NCBI GenBank assembly: GCA_017694735.1
Contig: JADIMN010000022.1
Coordinates: forward strand, 1-15,787
Reading direction: 5' to 3'
From: Candidatus Alectryobacillus merdavium
GTDB lineage: Bacteria > Bacillota_I > Bacilli_A > RFN20 > CAG-826
Length of the DNA stretch: 15,787 bases
The notes beneath the pieces are model-generated. The model was not told the origin of the DNA, made no database searches, and was given only the letters and a program-made list of their open reading frames with translations. The position numbers and the translations under genes are program-made. Positions 15,433 to 15,787 of this stretch are shown in pieces. Each line of letters begins with the position of its first letter. The first letter of the stretch is position 1.

Positions 15433-15493
15433 AGTTTTTAAACTTTTTTATACTAAATTTGTTTATCTTTCTGTGTCAATCACGGATTAATTT

Positions 15494-15525
15494 TGTACAA
15501 AAGGGGATGCGGATATTTTTTGGAC
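15494..15525 (-). repeat. terminal inverted repeat of the IS3-family element
   Basis: The end begins TGTACAAAAGGGGATGCGG and runs to the transposase stop, TTTGGAC at 15519-15525. The initial TGTAC and the internal GGAC near the stop codon fit IS3/IS150-type right ends. The core GGGGATGCGGATATTTT (15503-15519) recurs inverted at 6019-6035. Confidence 0.7.
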
Positions 15526-15787
15526 TAATATTGATTATAATTTAACATAAATTCTTTTGGAGATAAACATCCTAATCGTCTCTTAATTCGTTTATTTTTA
15601 AACCAGATTAAATATTTTTCTAATTTAGTAATAAAACCATCACATGTTGTATACCTCCAATCATTTGAATAAAAGAACTCATTTTTAATTGTTCCTAAGT
15701 ATCCTTCACTCATTGAATTGTCTGGAGATCATCCAATTCTATTTAGTCCAAGTTTTTGTCTACGCTCCCTTTTGGTTATTGTTATAT
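15525..15787 (-). pseudogene. IS3-family transposase (OrfB), 3' part with an in-frame TGA
   Basis: This is the C-terminal end of an IS3-family DDE transposase (rve integrase core), cut by the window edge. The readable part holds SPDNSMSEGYLGTIKNEFFYS, containing the catalytic Glu region of the DDE triad (the SPDN...EG..G.LKNE signature). It continues with DWRYTTCDGFITKLEKYLIWF, KNKRIKRRLGCLSPKEF and a terminal YNQY. Reading upstream in the same frame, LGLNRIG precedes SPDN across a TGA at 15729-15731, then the frame stays open to the window edge. The TGA replaces a residue that is usually Cys, Tyr or similar in this family; it is one base from TGT or TGG. The gene is therefore probably inactivated, unless TGA is decoded. 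The IS right end follows directly after the TAG stop. Confidence 0.8.

Larger units (their letters stand above)
15494..15787 (-). mobile_element. IS3-family insertion sequence, right end, partial
   Basis: The element comprises the transposase 3' part and its terminal repeat, with the body extending beyond the window. Its right end faces the restriction island. A target duplication cannot be checked because the other end is not in the window. Confidence 0.72.

Noticed and set aside
15265..15493. CRISPR-like array suggested by the repeated TGCACTTTTTTTA units
   Set aside because: Only two copies with a single 51-bp gap containing a promoter; no array structure or cas gene.
1..15787. Use of TGA for Trp throughout the genome (Mycoplasma-type code)
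   Set aside because: All intact genes, including very AT-rich ones, are full length with TGG as the only Trp codon. In-frame TGA is confined to damaged or orphan genes, so standard decoding is the simpler reading.

Overview
The window comes from a very AT-rich, low-GC Gram-positive type genome (Bacillota or Mycoplasmatota). Genes are short-spaced, several starts have AGGAGG-like ribosome binding sites, stops are mostly TAA, and every intact gene reads with TGG as the only Trp codon. The exact taxon cannot be read from the sequence.

Left part (1-5374), ordinary chromosomal genes of very low GC. A partial membrane-anchored ORF runs off the left edge (minus strand). It is followed by a MATE-family efflux transporter (plus), an aldo/keto reductase (minus), an MntP-type Mn2+ efflux pump (minus) with a strong hairpin terminator overlapping its stop codon, a LysR regulator (minus), and a divergently transcribed DUF3737 beta-helix protein (plus). 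A T-N11-A palindrome lies between the last two.

Junction (5375-6040). This poorly coding stretch holds a small acidic ORF interrupted by an in-frame TGA, and then an isolated copy of an insertion-sequence terminal repeat.

Defence island (6041-15303), visibly less AT-rich than the left part, all on the minus strand and probably one long operon read from a promoter near 15340. In transcription order: a 124-residue conserved-looking small protein, a half-length HsdS-like specificity protein, an HsdM-like methyltransferase homologue whose catalytic NPPF motif is lost, then a complete type I restriction-modification set (hsdM, hsdS, hsdR), a DUF2971 protein, and the 5' stub of a frameshifted DUF262 (GmrSD-type) gene cut off at the IS terminal repeat. 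The promoter is bracketed by two nearly identical 20-bp direct repeats, which suggests a regulated operon.

Right edge (15411-15787). A palindromic terminator separates the operon from the 3' end of an IS3-family element whose terminal repeat is an inverted match to the one at 6019-6035. The island is therefore bracketed by inverted IS ends.

The most interesting candidate is the three-gene module (small protein, half-HsdS, degenerate HsdM) that leads the operon ahead of a fully equipped type I system. It may modulate the restriction complex or form a separate DNA-recognition complex.
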